Shown piece after piece: positions 18,876 through 27,886 of a stretch of DNA of 64,000 nt. Source of the DNA: Deltaproteobacteria bacterium (lineage in GTDB: Bacteria; Desulfobacterota; Desulfuromonadia; Desulfuromonadales; BM103); NCBI GenBank assembly GCA_024279915.1, contig JAJRRB010000039.1, positions 64,652-128,651 on the forward strand, given 5' to 3'. The translations under genes and the position numbers were made by a program. The notes beneath the pieces were generated by a model that was given only the letters and a program-made list of their open reading frames with translations, was not told where the DNA came from and did no database searches. The number at the start of each line of letters is the position of its first letter. The stretch's first letter is position 1.

Positions 18876-19642
18876 GTCATCATGTTTATTTTCTTGGCGC
18901 TGGTCCCGGTGATCCAGAGTTGCTGACCCGACGTGCAGAACGCTTGCTTGGAGAATGTCAGGTCGTTTATTTACCTCCTCTCTATGACCAGACATTTGCA
19001 GAACTTTTGGAAGGGAAGGAACTGTTTGTTCCCTTTGAATTCTATTTTGCCGATCTGATCAAGCTTGTTAAAGAGCAGTTAGTCAACGGGCCGGTTGCCT
19101 TCCTGGTGCCTGGCGATCTGACCTTCTATTCCCCTTTTCAGGCTGTAGTCGACGCACTGGATGACTTGGCTGTTGTCGTGCCGGGCGTTGGCTCTGTCAA
19201 TGCCGCCTCTGCACTTTTGAAGAAAACCCTTGATCTACCTGGTGTTTGCAGTCGTGCCATCCTTGCTTCGCCACGTACGCTCGGTAATGGACCTGATGCA
19301 CCAACCATGGGTGATCTCGCTTCACCAGGTGTTTCACTCCTGATCTACATGAATAATATTCCTTTGCCCGAGTTGGTCGCTCAGTTACGCAAAGGTTACG
19401 GTAAGGATATCCCGATCGCCCTGGCCCATCGGGTCGGCTTGCCTGATGAAGAAATCATTGTGGCAACTCTGGATACGATAGTGACAAAGGTGGGGGACAG
19501 AGATTTTTTCAATCTGGAGAGTACCAACCCCAGGCCCGCCCTGACATTGCTGCTGGTTGGCGAAAGCCTGACTGCTGATGCCGATCCAACCTGGTGGGAT
19601 TATCGCCGCGATCATATCTGGAAACATCAGGATAACAGTTGA
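18872..19642 (+). CDS. SAM-dependent tetrapyrrole-methylase-fold protein (CobM/CbiF-like)
   Basis: 256 aa. The start VYFLGAGPGDPELLTRRAERL is the glycine-rich first motif of the corrin/porphyrin methylase family, and the second motif LVPGDLTFYSPF also fits. It is most like precorrin-4 C11-methyltransferase. No other cobalamin genes are present; instead it sits between tlyA and a U32 peptidase with 4-bp overlaps on both sides, so a non-cobalamin role is possible. The true substrate is unknown. Confidence 0.75.
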   Translation: MSHHVYFLGAGPGDPELLTRRAERLLGECQVVYLPPLYDQTFAELLEGKELFVPFEFYFADLIKLVKEQLVNGPVAFLVPGDLTFYSPFQAVVDALDDLAVVVPGVGSVNAASALLKKTLDLPGVCSRAILASPRTLGNGPDAPTMGDLASPGVSLLIYMNNIPLPELVAQLRKGYGKDIPIALAHRVGLPDEEIIVATLDTIVTKVGDRDFFNLESTNPRPALTLLLVGESLTADADPTWWDYRRDHIWKHQDNS

Positions 19643-19644
19643 TT

Positions 19645-20625
19645 ATGCGTATCATCTCTCCGGTCGACAATCTTAAAGAAACCCGTTCGCTTTTACAGGC
19701 CGGAGCGGATGAACTTTATGGTGGCTATCTCCCCGTAGAGTGGGATGATTACAGCCTGGCTGCTTCGCTCAATCAGCGAACCTTTTCGTCTGCACAAATT
19801 GCTTCTGAAGAGGAACTTTCTGAAATTATCGCTCTGGTAAAAGCCCATGAGTGTCGCTTTGCATTAACTCTGAATGCTCCTTTCTACACGGACGAACAGC
19901 TCCCCCTGCTGGTTGAATATGTCGATCGGATGGTGAGCTTAGGCATTGACAGTCTGATCCTTGCCGATCCCGGCTTGTTGCGACTATTGAAAAAGCGTCA
20001 TACGCACCTCGAATATCATGCCAGTACGCTTGCTCATCTAACCAACGCCGGTGCGGTTCGTTTTATGACAGAGCAGGGCGTGCAACGCGTTGTCCTGCCC
20101 AGGCATCTTACCGTGGCTGATATGGCATCAATCATACGGCAGGTCCCGGATGTTCAGTGTGATGCCTTCCTGCTGGTTGGTAAATGCCCAAATAGTGAAG
20201 GATTGTGCACCTTTCATCATTCCAGCCCAGAGAAAATATGGCCTTGTGAAATTCCGTATGAGATTGCAGTGCTCGCCGACAGAGCTTCTCCACGATTACA
20301 GCAGGCAATGCATCGGCAAAGCAGTTGGTCGGCAAGCAACCGTCGTCACGGCTGTGGTCTTTGCGCTATACCTCATCTGCGTGATGCTGGTGTCCATGGC
20401 TTGAAACTGGTCGGTCGTGGCGCACCAACCGCACAGAAAATCAGAAATATTACTTTAACAAGAGATTTTCTTGCTCTGACAGAGAGCTCCACTGATTTTG
20501 AAGAATATCAACGCCTGGCAATGACTGCTCACAGGGAAAGGTTCGGTGCAGTCTGCCAGCAGAATGTCTGTTACTATCCTGAGTTTTTTGATGGGCCAGA
20601 ATTTTTTGATAGGGGAGCAGTATGA
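19645..20625 (+). CDS. Peptidase U32 family protein
   Basis: About 326 aa. The ATG at 19645 (MRIISPVDNLKE) is preferred to the upstream TTG. The U32 barrel pattern is visible in AGADELYGGYLP, LEYHASTLAHLTNAGAVRF and GVQRVVLPRHLT, with Cys residues CPNSEGLC and CGLC positioned as in Fe-S-containing U32 proteins (cf. RlhA/UbiU type). It starts at the end of the methylase-fold gene. Many U32 family members act in rRNA hydroxylation or ubiquinone synthesis rather than proteolysis, so the name is a family label only. Confidence 0.82.
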   Translation: MRIISPVDNLKETRSLLQAGADELYGGYLPVEWDDYSLAASLNQRTFSSAQIASEEELSEIIALVKAHECRFALTLNAPFYTDEQLPLLVEYVDRMVSLGIDSLILADPGLLRLLKKRHTHLEYHASTLAHLTNAGAVRFMTEQGVQRVVLPRHLTVADMASIIRQVPDVQCDAFLLVGKCPNSEGLCTFHHSSPEKIWPCEIPYEIAVLADRASPRLQQAMHRQSSWSASNRRHGCGLCAIPHLRDAGVHGLKLVGRGAPTAQKIRNITLTRDFLALTESSTDFEEYQRLAMTAHRERFGAVCQQNVCYYPEFFDGPEFFDRGAV

Positions 20626-20807
20626 CACGTTTATTGGGCAGCACACGCATGGAGACTCTGGCGAAGGAAGAGAGTGTTCGCGGTGTGCTTGTACGCAATG
20701 TCCTGGAGCAAGCAGAGCATGCGGATAGTGAAGAAATGGAACTATTGGAAAAATCCCTACAGTTGCTCTTGACCCGTTTCCAGTCTCTGGAGGTGGATGC
20801 CCCATGA
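20622..20807 (+). pseudogene. 61-codon ORF, probable remnant of a YhaO/SbcD-type nuclease gene
   Basis: The ATG overlaps the U32 stop by 4 bp and its stop overlaps the start of the ATPase gene, as expected for the nuclease gene of a YhaO-YhaN pair. The 61-aa product (MTRLLGSTRMETLAKEES, then a charged helix ending LEVDAP) contains no metallophosphoesterase motif. I read it as the start and end of a nuclease gene joined by an internal deletion. It could also be a small real gene; the inference rests on position alone. Confidence 0.4.
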
Positions 20808-22992
20808 TATTGCGTAGCGTAGAGCTGGAAAGCTTTGGTAGGTTCCGTGACCAGACGGTCGAGTTCCGGCGTGGTATGAACCTGGTGATCGGTCCGAATG
20901 AGGCCGGTAAGTCGACTATTGCAGAGGCTGTCCCTGCTGGTCTCTTTGGTACAGATCGCCTGGAGAGATTTAAGCCCTGGGGGCGGAATGTTTGCTCTGC
21001 TGTCCTCTTTTTTGAAGGTCAGGGGCGCACGATTCAGGTCAAGCGTAACCTGATTACGGATGAAGTCGAGTTGGTTGAAAAGGATGGTTTGTATCATATC
21101 CTGTCACAATTCTCCGGGAAGGTACCTCTGCGTGGACGTGGTGCGTCCTGCCGCGAATAGCGAGCACTGCTTGAGTCTTTACTTGGAGTTGCCGATGAAA
21201 GTCTGTTTCGGGCGACTTACTTCTTTGGGCACCAGCCAAAGGAATGGAGTGGAGAAGCGCTTGCGCAGAAGCTGAGAACACTGGTCAGTGGCACCGCAGA
21301 GACCGATTATGCTGAAATCCTTGACACTTTGCTGGATGAGCATTTTCAACTGACACGCAGCAATCCCTGGGGACGTGATAAACAGCGTGATCGCGACTAT
21401 GAGGAAGTCTGTCAAAAGTTGGCAGCACAGGAGGAAGCCGCGCCTGTCGCCTCTGTCCCGGTTTTTGTTGAGATAGACAGCTCAGCTGACACTGAAGAAC
21501 AGATTGAAAAGCTTTTCATCGAGTTGGAAAATGACCAGAAGGAATATGAGAAAGGCTTTCTATACATTGAGCACATTCGTCGTCAATCGGTCGAGAACTC
21601 AGAGGTTGTTGTTGCCACTGTTGCTGAAAACCCCCCGGAAACCCTTGAAGATCAAGGGGCTGAAGGGGATAAAAAACATTGTCAGAGCAACTCGTTGCTG
21701 TTGGCTTACCGAAGAACCCGCCACGCGATCTGCCTGAATTGCTGGCTGAGGCTGCGAAGGTCAGACAGCAATTTGCTGGATTACAACAGCCTTTCTCTGT
21801 ACTTAACAGTCGTGAGAAGAAGATACCTACCGTGCCATGGCTGATGCTTCTTGCTATTCTTGCACTCCTCATTTCTGGAGTTACTTTTGCCTGGTGGCAG
21901 GATTTCCAGTTTCCCTTGATCTCACTGGGTGCTGGCTTATGCAGCACCTTGCTTCTTGGCTGGGGTGGCTGGCGTCACATGTTAAGAAAAAAGGCTTTGG
22001 ATGAATGTCGCAAAGAGCGCAGTCGCCTTGAGCAGCAAAAGTTGGCAGCACAGAAAAGACAGACAAATCTCACTGATCGTTGTGAGGCGCTTGGCTTGCA
22101 ATCCTCTGCGATAGACCTGGTCAGGGTGCAGAAGTTGGTTACGGCACATCGTGAGTTGCTTGAAAGCTGGTGGAAGCATGATGATTTGCCAGTGGCAGAG
22201 AGCAGTGTACCTCAGAACATTAGTGAGGGTGATAGTGCAGAGGCAGCAACGAGCACCAACACGTCAGTTGTAAACGAAGAGGCCGAGCAGGAGGTTGGAC
22301 AAGAGTTGGGGCAACTTGAAGCGCGCATGTCCGAATTTAGGGTAGAATTAGAGCAGAAAGAGTTGCGCTTAAAAAAATTGCAATTGCAGCTCAAAGAGTC
22401 CTCCAATGATCACCGCCCGAGCCGCACGACTTCTGACTCAGCTCTGCACCATCGCAAACTGGAGTTAGAAGAACGTATAACCATTTTACGTAAAGCAGTG
22501 AACCTGCTTGCCGCAGCAGTTGATGAGTTCAGTCGATCACACCTGGTGCGTTTGAACGAAGAATCCAGCAAACTGTTTGGTAAGATAACCGGCGGTCGTT
22601 ATCGCGCTATTAAGCTTGATGAGAATATGGCACCCTCGGTTCAGGTGGATGATCGGCGCTGGATGTCTGTTGAGAGTTTCAGCAGAGGAACCGTAGATGC
22701 AATCTATCTGTCGTTGCGCGTTGCCTTGGCGAAAGTTCGGGACGATGGTCGTTCTCTGCCATTGATGCTTGATGACCCTTTTGTTCATCTCGACCAAAAG
22801 CGCCTGACGACGACTCTCAATCTCATTGATATGGCTTCAGCGGATGGACAATTGATTCTCTTTAGTCATAACCTGGAACTAGGCAAACGTGCCGCTCGCG
22901 AGCGATGGCACGTTGTCCCTCTGGATGGGGACGCTGTTGCCGCTAGCACTGAGGAAGGAGGCGAAAATGCCGGACAATTGCATCTTCTGTAA
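20804..22992 (+). pseudogene. YhaN/SbcC-type AAA ATPase broken by a TAG codon and a frameshift
   Basis: The pieces join as one gene. Frame 20804-21157 has the Walker A motif GPNEAGKST. A TAG at 21158-21160 is followed in the same frame by RALLESLLGVADESLFRATY, which matches the family, where Tyr is expected at the stop. The frame continues to about 21675, then shifts by one base at an A6 run (21671-21676). The ORF from 21679 to 22992 carries two hydrophobic segments, a long coiled coil, the signature SVESFSRGT and Walker B LPLMLDDPFVHLD. Family members hold DNA ends with a partner nuclease. Loss of frame plus the missing partner suggests decay; each defect could also be a sequencing error. 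Confidence 0.8.
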
Positions 22993-23314
22993 AATTATTG
23001 CTGGAGAGATCCCTGGTAAATTTGTCTATCAGGATGATCACGTTATTGCCATTGAGGATGTTAATCCCCAAGCTCCAAGTCACATTTTGATCGTGCCGCG
23101 CAAGCATATCCGCACTACTCTTGACCTGACAACGGCTGATAATGAGCTGATTGGTCATATCTTTCAGATCGCCGGTAAGATCGCCCATGACAGGGGATTT
23201 GCAGAGGACGGTTTCCGTGTCGTCAATAACTGTAATGAAGCCGCTGGCCAGACCGTCTGGCATATCCATTTCCATCTGTTGGGCGGTCGCGACATGACCT
23301 GGCCTCCGGGTTGA
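22967..23314 (+). CDS. HIT-family (histidine triad) hydrolase
   Basis: 115 aa. ATG at 22967 with GGAGG just upstream gives MPDNCIFCKIIAGEIP, the canonical start with two zinc-binding-like Cys. The C-terminal histidine triad reads HIHFHLLGG preceded by GQTVW. HINT-like nucleotide hydrolases release AMP from adenylated amines. It overlaps the last 26 bp of the ATPase frame, so it was once in that operon. Confidence 0.9.
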   Translation: MPDNCIFCKIIAGEIPGKFVYQDDHVIAIEDVNPQAPSHILIVPRKHIRTTLDLTTADNELIGHIFQIAGKIAHDRGFAEDGFRVVNNCNEAAGQTVWHIHFHLLGGRDMTWPPG

Positions 23315-23419
23315 TAGCGCTTTTGACGTGATTTCAGCACCAGTTTCGCATCAGAGTTGCCAGTCTGCAATTTCTGCTTTACTATCATGTACAACCCCTT
23401 TACATGGAAGCATGGTTAT

Positions 23420-24910
23420 ATGGCTAGCATTCATCAACCGATAGCTCAGACTGATAAGCCTGAAAATTATGATGGGAAACGTCAGCATCGCCTGATCAAT
23501 GAGATCATGGAGCTGCTGGTTACGCATCATGGCGGCAGCCTCAGCGAGAAAGTTCTCGACGAATCGATTGATGCTCTGCAGAGAGCGATTCATCTTGCAG
23601 AGGAAGCTCATTGCCAACAAGTGCGCAAGTCTGGTGAACCTTATTGCTTTCATCCTCTGCGAGTCGCGCATATGGCGGCCCGGCACTGGATGGACTTTGC
23701 ATCAGTGATCTCCGCTCTCCTGCATGATGTTGTAGAAGATACTCAGACAACTCTTGAAGAGATCAGTGCCTTGTTTGGTATGGAAATTGGCTTGTTGGTC
23801 GACGGTCTGACCAAGGTTGATGATGATCTCCTCAGCCGCAGTGCCCTCAAGGAGCAAACCTATCGCAAACAGGTGCTTTTGGCGGTTCGAGACATTCGGG
23901 TGCTCTGTTTAAAGTTCTGGGATCGGATCGATAATCTGCAGACTATTCAGGCTCTGAATCCAGAAAAGCAGAGGTTGATTGCCGAGGAGACGCGAACCAT
24001 CTATGTCCCATTGGCAAGGCACCTCGGAATGGGACGCGTCGCTACGGAACTGGATGCGCTTTCTCTGACAATCCTTTACCCGACGAGGGCAGAACGTTAT
24101 GACATCGCAGTGAATGCAATGCGTCATACCTATGACTCTACCCTTGGCCGTATCCGTTCAGAACTTCATAACATTCTCGAGCATTACAAGATTGACGCTC
24201 TGGTTAAGGATCGCTGGCGTCCTTTCTCTATCGCTGCAGCCCGTATGACGTCCCGAGGCTTGCCAGCACTCTATACCTTGGACATCCTGGTCGATCGTTC
24301 CATGGATGCCTATCACGCTCTTGGACTGTTGCATAGCCTCTATCCGCCAATTCCTGGAAAGTTGCGTGACCATCTTAATATCCCGTCGCAATACGGTTAT
24401 CAGGCATTGAAGACCAGTGTGCAAGCGGGCGAAATCCGTTTGCGGGTTGAAATAACCACACGTAAGCTGTCACGTTTCAATGACTCCGGTGTTTTGGCCC
24501 CTGGCTTTGAGTTCCGTAAGTCGGGTTTTGAAGATTTGATGCAATCATTGATAGAGGGCGAATCGGCCTTTGATATGGAAAGCCTGCGTCTGGCTTCAGC
24601 TTCGATTCAGGTTTATACGCCGCTGGGTGATGTGCGTTCGCTTCCAGAAGGGAGCAGTGCCCTGGACTTTGCTTTCGATATCCATGAGCAGTTGGGGTTA
24701 CATGCTGTTCGTGTACGTATCAACGGCAAAACCCGTCAACTCAAGGCTCGACTGATGGACGGAGATCAAATTGATGTCGAAACAGCCAATCGACCGACAG
24801 TGCTACCGAAATGGCTCGAGTGGGCAGTTACGCCGCGGGCGCGTAATAGTATCCGCCGCTATCTGCGATCGAAAGTCAAGCGGGCGCAAAGCGATAAGTT
24901 TAAGTCATAG
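23420..24910 (+). CDS. Rel-like (p)ppGpp hydrolase with degenerate synthetase domain
   Basis: About 496 aa from ATG 23420 (GGAAG 9 bases upstream; ATG 23387 is an alternative). The HD hydrolase domain is intact in parts: FHPLRVAHMAAR, ALLHDVVEDT. The later motif reads DRIDNLQT where Rel proteins have DRLHNMRT. The synthetase domain is recognisable (NIPSQYGYQALKTSV) but its catalytic sequence is lost: the EVQIRT motif is RVEITT. A C-terminal TGS domain (SIQVYTPLGDVRSLPEGSS) follows, without ACT. It is therefore likely a hydrolase-only or regulatory (p)ppGpp protein. It is 105 bp after the HIT gene. Confidence 0.82.
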   Translation: MASIHQPIAQTDKPENYDGKRQHRLINEIMELLVTHHGGSLSEKVLDESIDALQRAIHLAEEAHCQQVRKSGEPYCFHPLRVAHMAARHWMDFASVISALLHDVVEDTQTTLEEISALFGMEIGLLVDGLTKVDDDLLSRSALKEQTYRKQVLLAVRDIRVLCLKFWDRIDNLQTIQALNPEKQRLIAEETRTIYVPLARHLGMGRVATELDALSLTILYPTRAERYDIAVNAMRHTYDSTLGRIRSELHNILEHYKIDALVKDRWRPFSIAAARMTSRGLPALYTLDILVDRSMDAYHALGLLHSLYPPIPGKLRDHLNIPSQYGYQALKTSVQAGEIRLRVEITTRKLSRFNDSGVLAPGFEFRKSGFEDLMQSLIEGESAFDMESLRLASASIQVYTPLGDVRSLPEGSSALDFAFDIHEQLGLHAVRVRINGKTRQLKARLMDGDQIDVETANRPTVLPKWLEWAVTPRARNSIRRYLRSKVKRAQSDKFKS

Positions 24911-24914
24911 TCGC

Positions 24915-25958
24915 TTGTTGCGAGTTCTTCAACTCGGAGTGCTGTTTCTTTTCCTCCTGACTGGTCTTTCAGCATTTGCCGACCAGGCTAATGTCTTTAC
25001 TTATCATCGATTTAACGATTCCCGTTATCCCTCCACCAATATATCTATTGAGGATTTTCAAGCTCACCTTGACCTTTTGTCCCAAGAAAGGTTGAGCGTA
25101 CTTACTCTCGGCCAGGTTGTTGATAAACTGCAGAAAGGGCTAAGCCTGCCGCCTCGTTGTGCTGTCATCACGGTTGATGATGCTTATCGCTCATTTCTCA
25201 CAGATGGGTGGCCGTTATTGAAGCAGTATGGCTATCAAGCCACCCTCTTTGTCAGTACGGATACGGTAGGAGGAGGTGGGTATCTTGGTTGGCAGGAACT
25301 ACGGCAGTTGCAAGACGCTGGAATCGAAATTGGTAACCATTCGGCAAATCATGCCTATTTACTCGACAGGTTGCCTTCTGAAAGTAATGCAAATTGGAAA
25401 AATCGTGTCACGGCAGACCTCAGACGTTCTCAGCAGGACTTTGAAAATCATCTTGGCTCAGCTCCAAAACTGTTTGCCTATCCCTATGGTGAATTTGCAC
25501 CTGAATTAGTCGCTTTGGTTAAATCAGAGGGCTTTACGGCAGCTTTTGGTCAGCAGTCTGGTGTTGTTACGCCAGGGCAGGATTTTTTTCGTCTACCACG
25601 CTTTCCAGTGGGTGGTGGTTATGCCTCTCTTGATGAATTTCGCAGTAAGCTTTTTATGAAAAGATTAGCGGTTCGTGTCATTTCGCCTGACAGTAGTGTG
25701 ATCCATAATGAAAACCCACCAAAGCTGAGGTTCTACCTGAATCAGGAGAATGTTGATAATCGCACCCTGCGCTGCTTTGTCTCAGGGCAGCCAGTTTGTC
25801 TGATCAGGGAAGTACCTGGAGAAGAGGGAATGTATGAAGCGGAAGCAAGCGAACCGCTTTCTGGAAGACGAAGTAAGTACACCTTGACGGCCTCGGATCT
25901 GAACGGCAAATCATGGTACTGGTTCAGTCAACCATGGGTGCAGCCGCATGGGAGGTAG
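24915..25958 (+). CDS. Polysaccharide deacetylase family protein
   Basis: About 347 aa from TTG 24915, selected because it gives a signal peptide (LLRVLQLGVLFLFLLTG, cleavage near AFA-DQA); the frame continues upstream inside the previous gene, so the start is uncertain. The NodB domain (about residues 40-240) has the metal and catalytic motifs TVDDAYRS and IGNHSANH, and PYGEFAPEL. It resembles the deacetylase half of PgaB-type proteins. The C-terminal 100 residues are an uncharacterised beta-rich extension. It is probably secreted or periplasmic and acts on an extracellular amino sugar polymer. Confidence 0.82.
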   Translation: MLRVLQLGVLFLFLLTGLSAFADQANVFTYHRFNDSRYPSTNISIEDFQAHLDLLSQERLSVLTLGQVVDKLQKGLSLPPRCAVITVDDAYRSFLTDGWPLLKQYGYQATLFVSTDTVGGGGYLGWQELRQLQDAGIEIGNHSANHAYLLDRLPSESNANWKNRVTADLRRSQQDFENHLGSAPKLFAYPYGEFAPELVALVKSEGFTAAFGQQSGVVTPGQDFFRLPRFPVGGGYASLDEFRSKLFMKRLAVRVISPDSSVIHNENPPKLRFYLNQENVDNRTLRCFVSGQPVCLIREVPGEEGMYEAEASEPLSGRRSKYTLTASDLNGKSWYWFSQPWVQPHGR

Positions 25959-26363
25959 GTGATCGATACTGCTGTTCCCCGTCAATGAAACGCCCTGATA
26001 ATTGCTCTATCAGTGCGTCAAATCATGTATTAAATATCCTTAGATGATGTAAGAACCAGTTGCGAGAGTATAAATAAGAATACTGTTAGACTCGGCTCCT
26101 GAGGTTACTGTTAATCGTGACTTTTAAGAATCTAAAGAAACGACCCCTGGAGCAAATGACTTGGTGAAGTATCAGGTGGTCATCATGATAGGGACCCCAG
26201 AGTAAGCCGAGGGATATGAACATTTTATTGATTCTTCCCTTTGGGATTTGAATCGCTATTTATGTCAATATATACTACTAAGAGAAGGGGAGAATCCACA
26301 TCGATAACTATGAGAATTATGTAGTTTTCTTTAATAACTATTGCTCTGGTTAAGGGTCACTTT
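25959..26363. other. Non-coding spacer at the left edge of the accessory block
   Basis: 405 bp without a credible gene. It contains the candidate structured RNA at 26091-26211 and an AT-rich stretch before the HTH gene. I see no IS end or tRNA. Confidence 0.6.
26091..26211 (+). ncRNA. Candidate structured RNA element
   Basis: CTCGGCT (26091-26097) is perfectly complementary to AGCCGAG (26205-26211) and closes a 121-nt stretch. Inside, TGAGGT can pair with ACCCCA with one mismatch, and ATGAC pairs with GTCAT in a hairpin. It fits no riboswitch consensus I recognise. It lies 150 bp before the HTH gene, so it may be a leader or a separate small RNA. Confidence 0.3.
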
Positions 26364-26567
26364 GTGAATATAGAACAACGGAAAAAAGTTATCGCCGATA
26401 AACTTAACGAGATGGGCGAAACTCTCAATTCTTGGGCAAGCAAAAACGATCTGCACCTCCGCATTGTCACCGACCTGATTGATGGCAAGTTGAAAGGAAC
26501 TCGTGGTGTTCCCCTGGAAAATCGACAGAAGATGGAAACAGCTTTCGGTCAAATCTTTGATGATTGA
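26364..26567 (+). CDS. Small DNA-binding protein, BcepMu gp16-like HTH
   Basis: 67 aa from GTG 26364 with AAGGG 7 bases upstream. The core LNSWASKNDLHLRIVTDL followed by GKLKGTRGVPLENRQ resembles the phage BcepMu gp16 helix-turn-helix group, a small Mu-type phage DNA-binding family. It is alone here, with no phage structural genes, so it is likely a captured regulator. The family assignment is by eye. Confidence 0.6.
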   Translation: MNIEQRKKVIADKLNEMGETLNSWASKNDLHLRIVTDLIDGKLKGTRGVPLENRQKMETAFGQIFDD

Positions 26568-26635
26568 ATCCTCCTGAGAGATGTGTAAGGCCAGGGAATA
26601 CTCTTTTAGTTCATGAGGGTGCCAGAAAACCTGAC

Positions 26636-26748
26636 ATACGAGAATGGCCACCGAGGATCGAACCCTGGTGGCCATAGTTATGCGCATTAAACTGCCTCTC
26701 AAATACCTCTATCAATAATAAGCCGGTTTTCTTCTCGGAAGTCGTGAC
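26636..26748. repeat. Dispersed hairpin module, copy A
   Basis: Hairpin TGGCCACC ... GGTGGCCA (26645-26674) with a 14-nt loop containing AGGATCGAACCCT, then a tail (26706-26748) ending TTCTCGGAAGTCGTGAC. The same hairpin and tail recur at 28306-28409 and 36874-36968, and the hairpin alone at 27835-27862. Confidence 0.75.
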
Positions 26749-26918
26749 ATATAGGAAATCAGGCACAGCCTTCGTTGAGGGCTTCTGCCAAAACGAATTG
26801 TTCGTGCTTTATTAATTGATACCAAGTGTTTACGTGTGATATACATACCCCTGTTTTTAATCTCACCTGTACGAGGTACTCCAACTTTAACAATCAACTT
26901 GAGGGGTTTTATAAGCGT

Positions 26919-27596
26919 ATGGATTTCCATGTCAAAATGAAGCTAAATCTTATGATGTTCGTTGTTGCTCTGTTGAGCCTTGCCTCCTATGCGAGTGCAG
27001 GTAATACAGATTCCAGAGTAGGTGTGGAGCTTAGAGGTAATCTTAACCTCTCTGGCTTTAGTATCGGTCTGGTTGGTCAGCATGTGGAGTATCAGGATGT
27101 AGATAAGGAGACTCGTTCAGTTGATTTAGGTACGCATCTTGATGGTGAGGTTTATGGTCAAGACCGTCATGGCCATACGTGGATGGCACCCGATACTCAG
27201 AGGGTTACCCGTACCGGCACAACCTCAACCAAGAAGTCTGATGACGTTGCTGGTTTTGGTGGTGGCATCTTTATTCCGTTAAGTGCGGACTGGAAGAAGC
27301 CAAGCGTTGAAGCTACTGGCATCTATGGTAATGATGAAGTTTATGGCAAAGCAGGTCTTGGCTATGACTTCAAGAGAGCAGAAGTAACGATTCCTGTTAG
27401 CGTAAACGCTAGTAATGTTGCTCTTGGTACTAACGTAAGGCACCCACTGGCTGATGCCTATCTCGGTGTGGATTCTATGGGTAACTTCGATGATTTGAGT
27501 GAGTTGAGTAGAAGTGTTGTTGAGACAAGAGAGAATGTATGTAGTAACCCGGACCGTATGGTTGGTTACAACGTTGACCTTAATGGTTGCCAGTAG
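26919..27596 (+). CDS. Orphan secreted protein
   Basis: 225 aa from ATG 26919 (an internal ATG at 26937 is equally possible) with a signal peptide, MKLNLMMFVVALLSLASYA, cleaved near ASA-GNT. The mature part is rich in Gly, Asp and Thr with beta-type repeats (VGVELRGNLNLSGFSIGL; AGLGYDFKRAEVTIPVSV) and ends with two Cys. This looks like a small barrel or an exported structural protein. I recognise no family. It lies alone between repeat copies A and B and has its own terminator. Confidence 0.65.
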   Translation: MDFHVKMKLNLMMFVVALLSLASYASAGNTDSRVGVELRGNLNLSGFSIGLVGQHVEYQDVDKETRSVDLGTHLDGEVYGQDRHGHTWMAPDTQRVTRTGTTSTKKSDDVAGFGGGIFIPLSADWKKPSVEATGIYGNDEVYGKAGLGYDFKRAEVTIPVSVNASNVALGTNVRHPLADAYLGVDSMGNFDDLSELSRSVVETRENVCSNPDRMVGYNVDLNGCQ

Positions 27597-27690
27597 ACAG
27601 GAACATTATTTCTCTAGCCTTGAGGAATACGCTGAACACATGATGCTTGAGGCAATCCAAGCAGTCTAGCTATAGGTACAAACACACTTT

Positions 27691-27730
27691 AGCCCCCAAG
27701 CCAACATAGGCAAGGGGGCTTTAACTTTTC
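27691..27730 (+). terminator. Rho-independent terminator of the orphan secreted protein
   Basis: AGCCCCC-AA-GCC pairs with GGC-AA-GGGGGCT (27691-27720), a long G/C stem with a small internal loop. A TTAACTTTT run follows. Confidence 0.75.
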
Positions 27731-27767
27731 ATGGCACAGGCTTTCTTTTCCTTCCTATAAATCATCC

Positions 27768-27862
27768 CGCATTGTTTCAGGGGTGTGAAGTTAGCAGAAA
27801 TGCATAATTCCTGCTGACCCTGACATATGAGAAAGGCCACCAAGGATCGAACCCTGGTGGCC
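27768..27862. repeat. Dispersed module, copy B (leader stem-loop plus hairpin)
   Basis: Leader CGCATT (27768-27773) to AATGCA (27799-27804), then CCCTGACATATGAGAA, then the hairpin GGCCACC/GGTGGCC (27835-27862) around AAGGATCGAACCCT. The leader recurs at 36681 and 38198. This copy lacks the tail that follows the hairpin in copies A, C and D. Confidence 0.7.
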
Positions 27863-27886
27863 GAGGCAATTTCACCATCATGCCTC
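27863..27886 (-). terminator. Hairpin after the IHF/HU gene
   Basis: GAGGCA (27863-27868) and TGCCTC (27881-27886) form a 6-bp stem. It overlaps the last codons of the IHF/HU gene (read on the minus strand) and directly abuts repeat copy B, so it may end that transcript. Confidence 0.45.

Noticed and set aside
21671-21679. A AAA AAC as a programmed -1 frameshift site in the ATPase.
   Set aside because: The zero-frame codons are GAT AAA AAA, so the heptamer is not in the needed phase, and a TAG codon already interrupts the gene upstream.
26364-26567. A prophage at 26 kb because of the gp16-like HTH gene.
   Set aside because: No integrase, capsid, tail or lysis gene nearby.
26645-26674. GGATCGAACCC resembles a reversed tRNA T-arm, suggesting a tRNA or att site.
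   Set aside because: The T-stem would need mismatches, there is no acceptor or anticodon arm, and the same sequence recurs at four sites as a hairpin loop.
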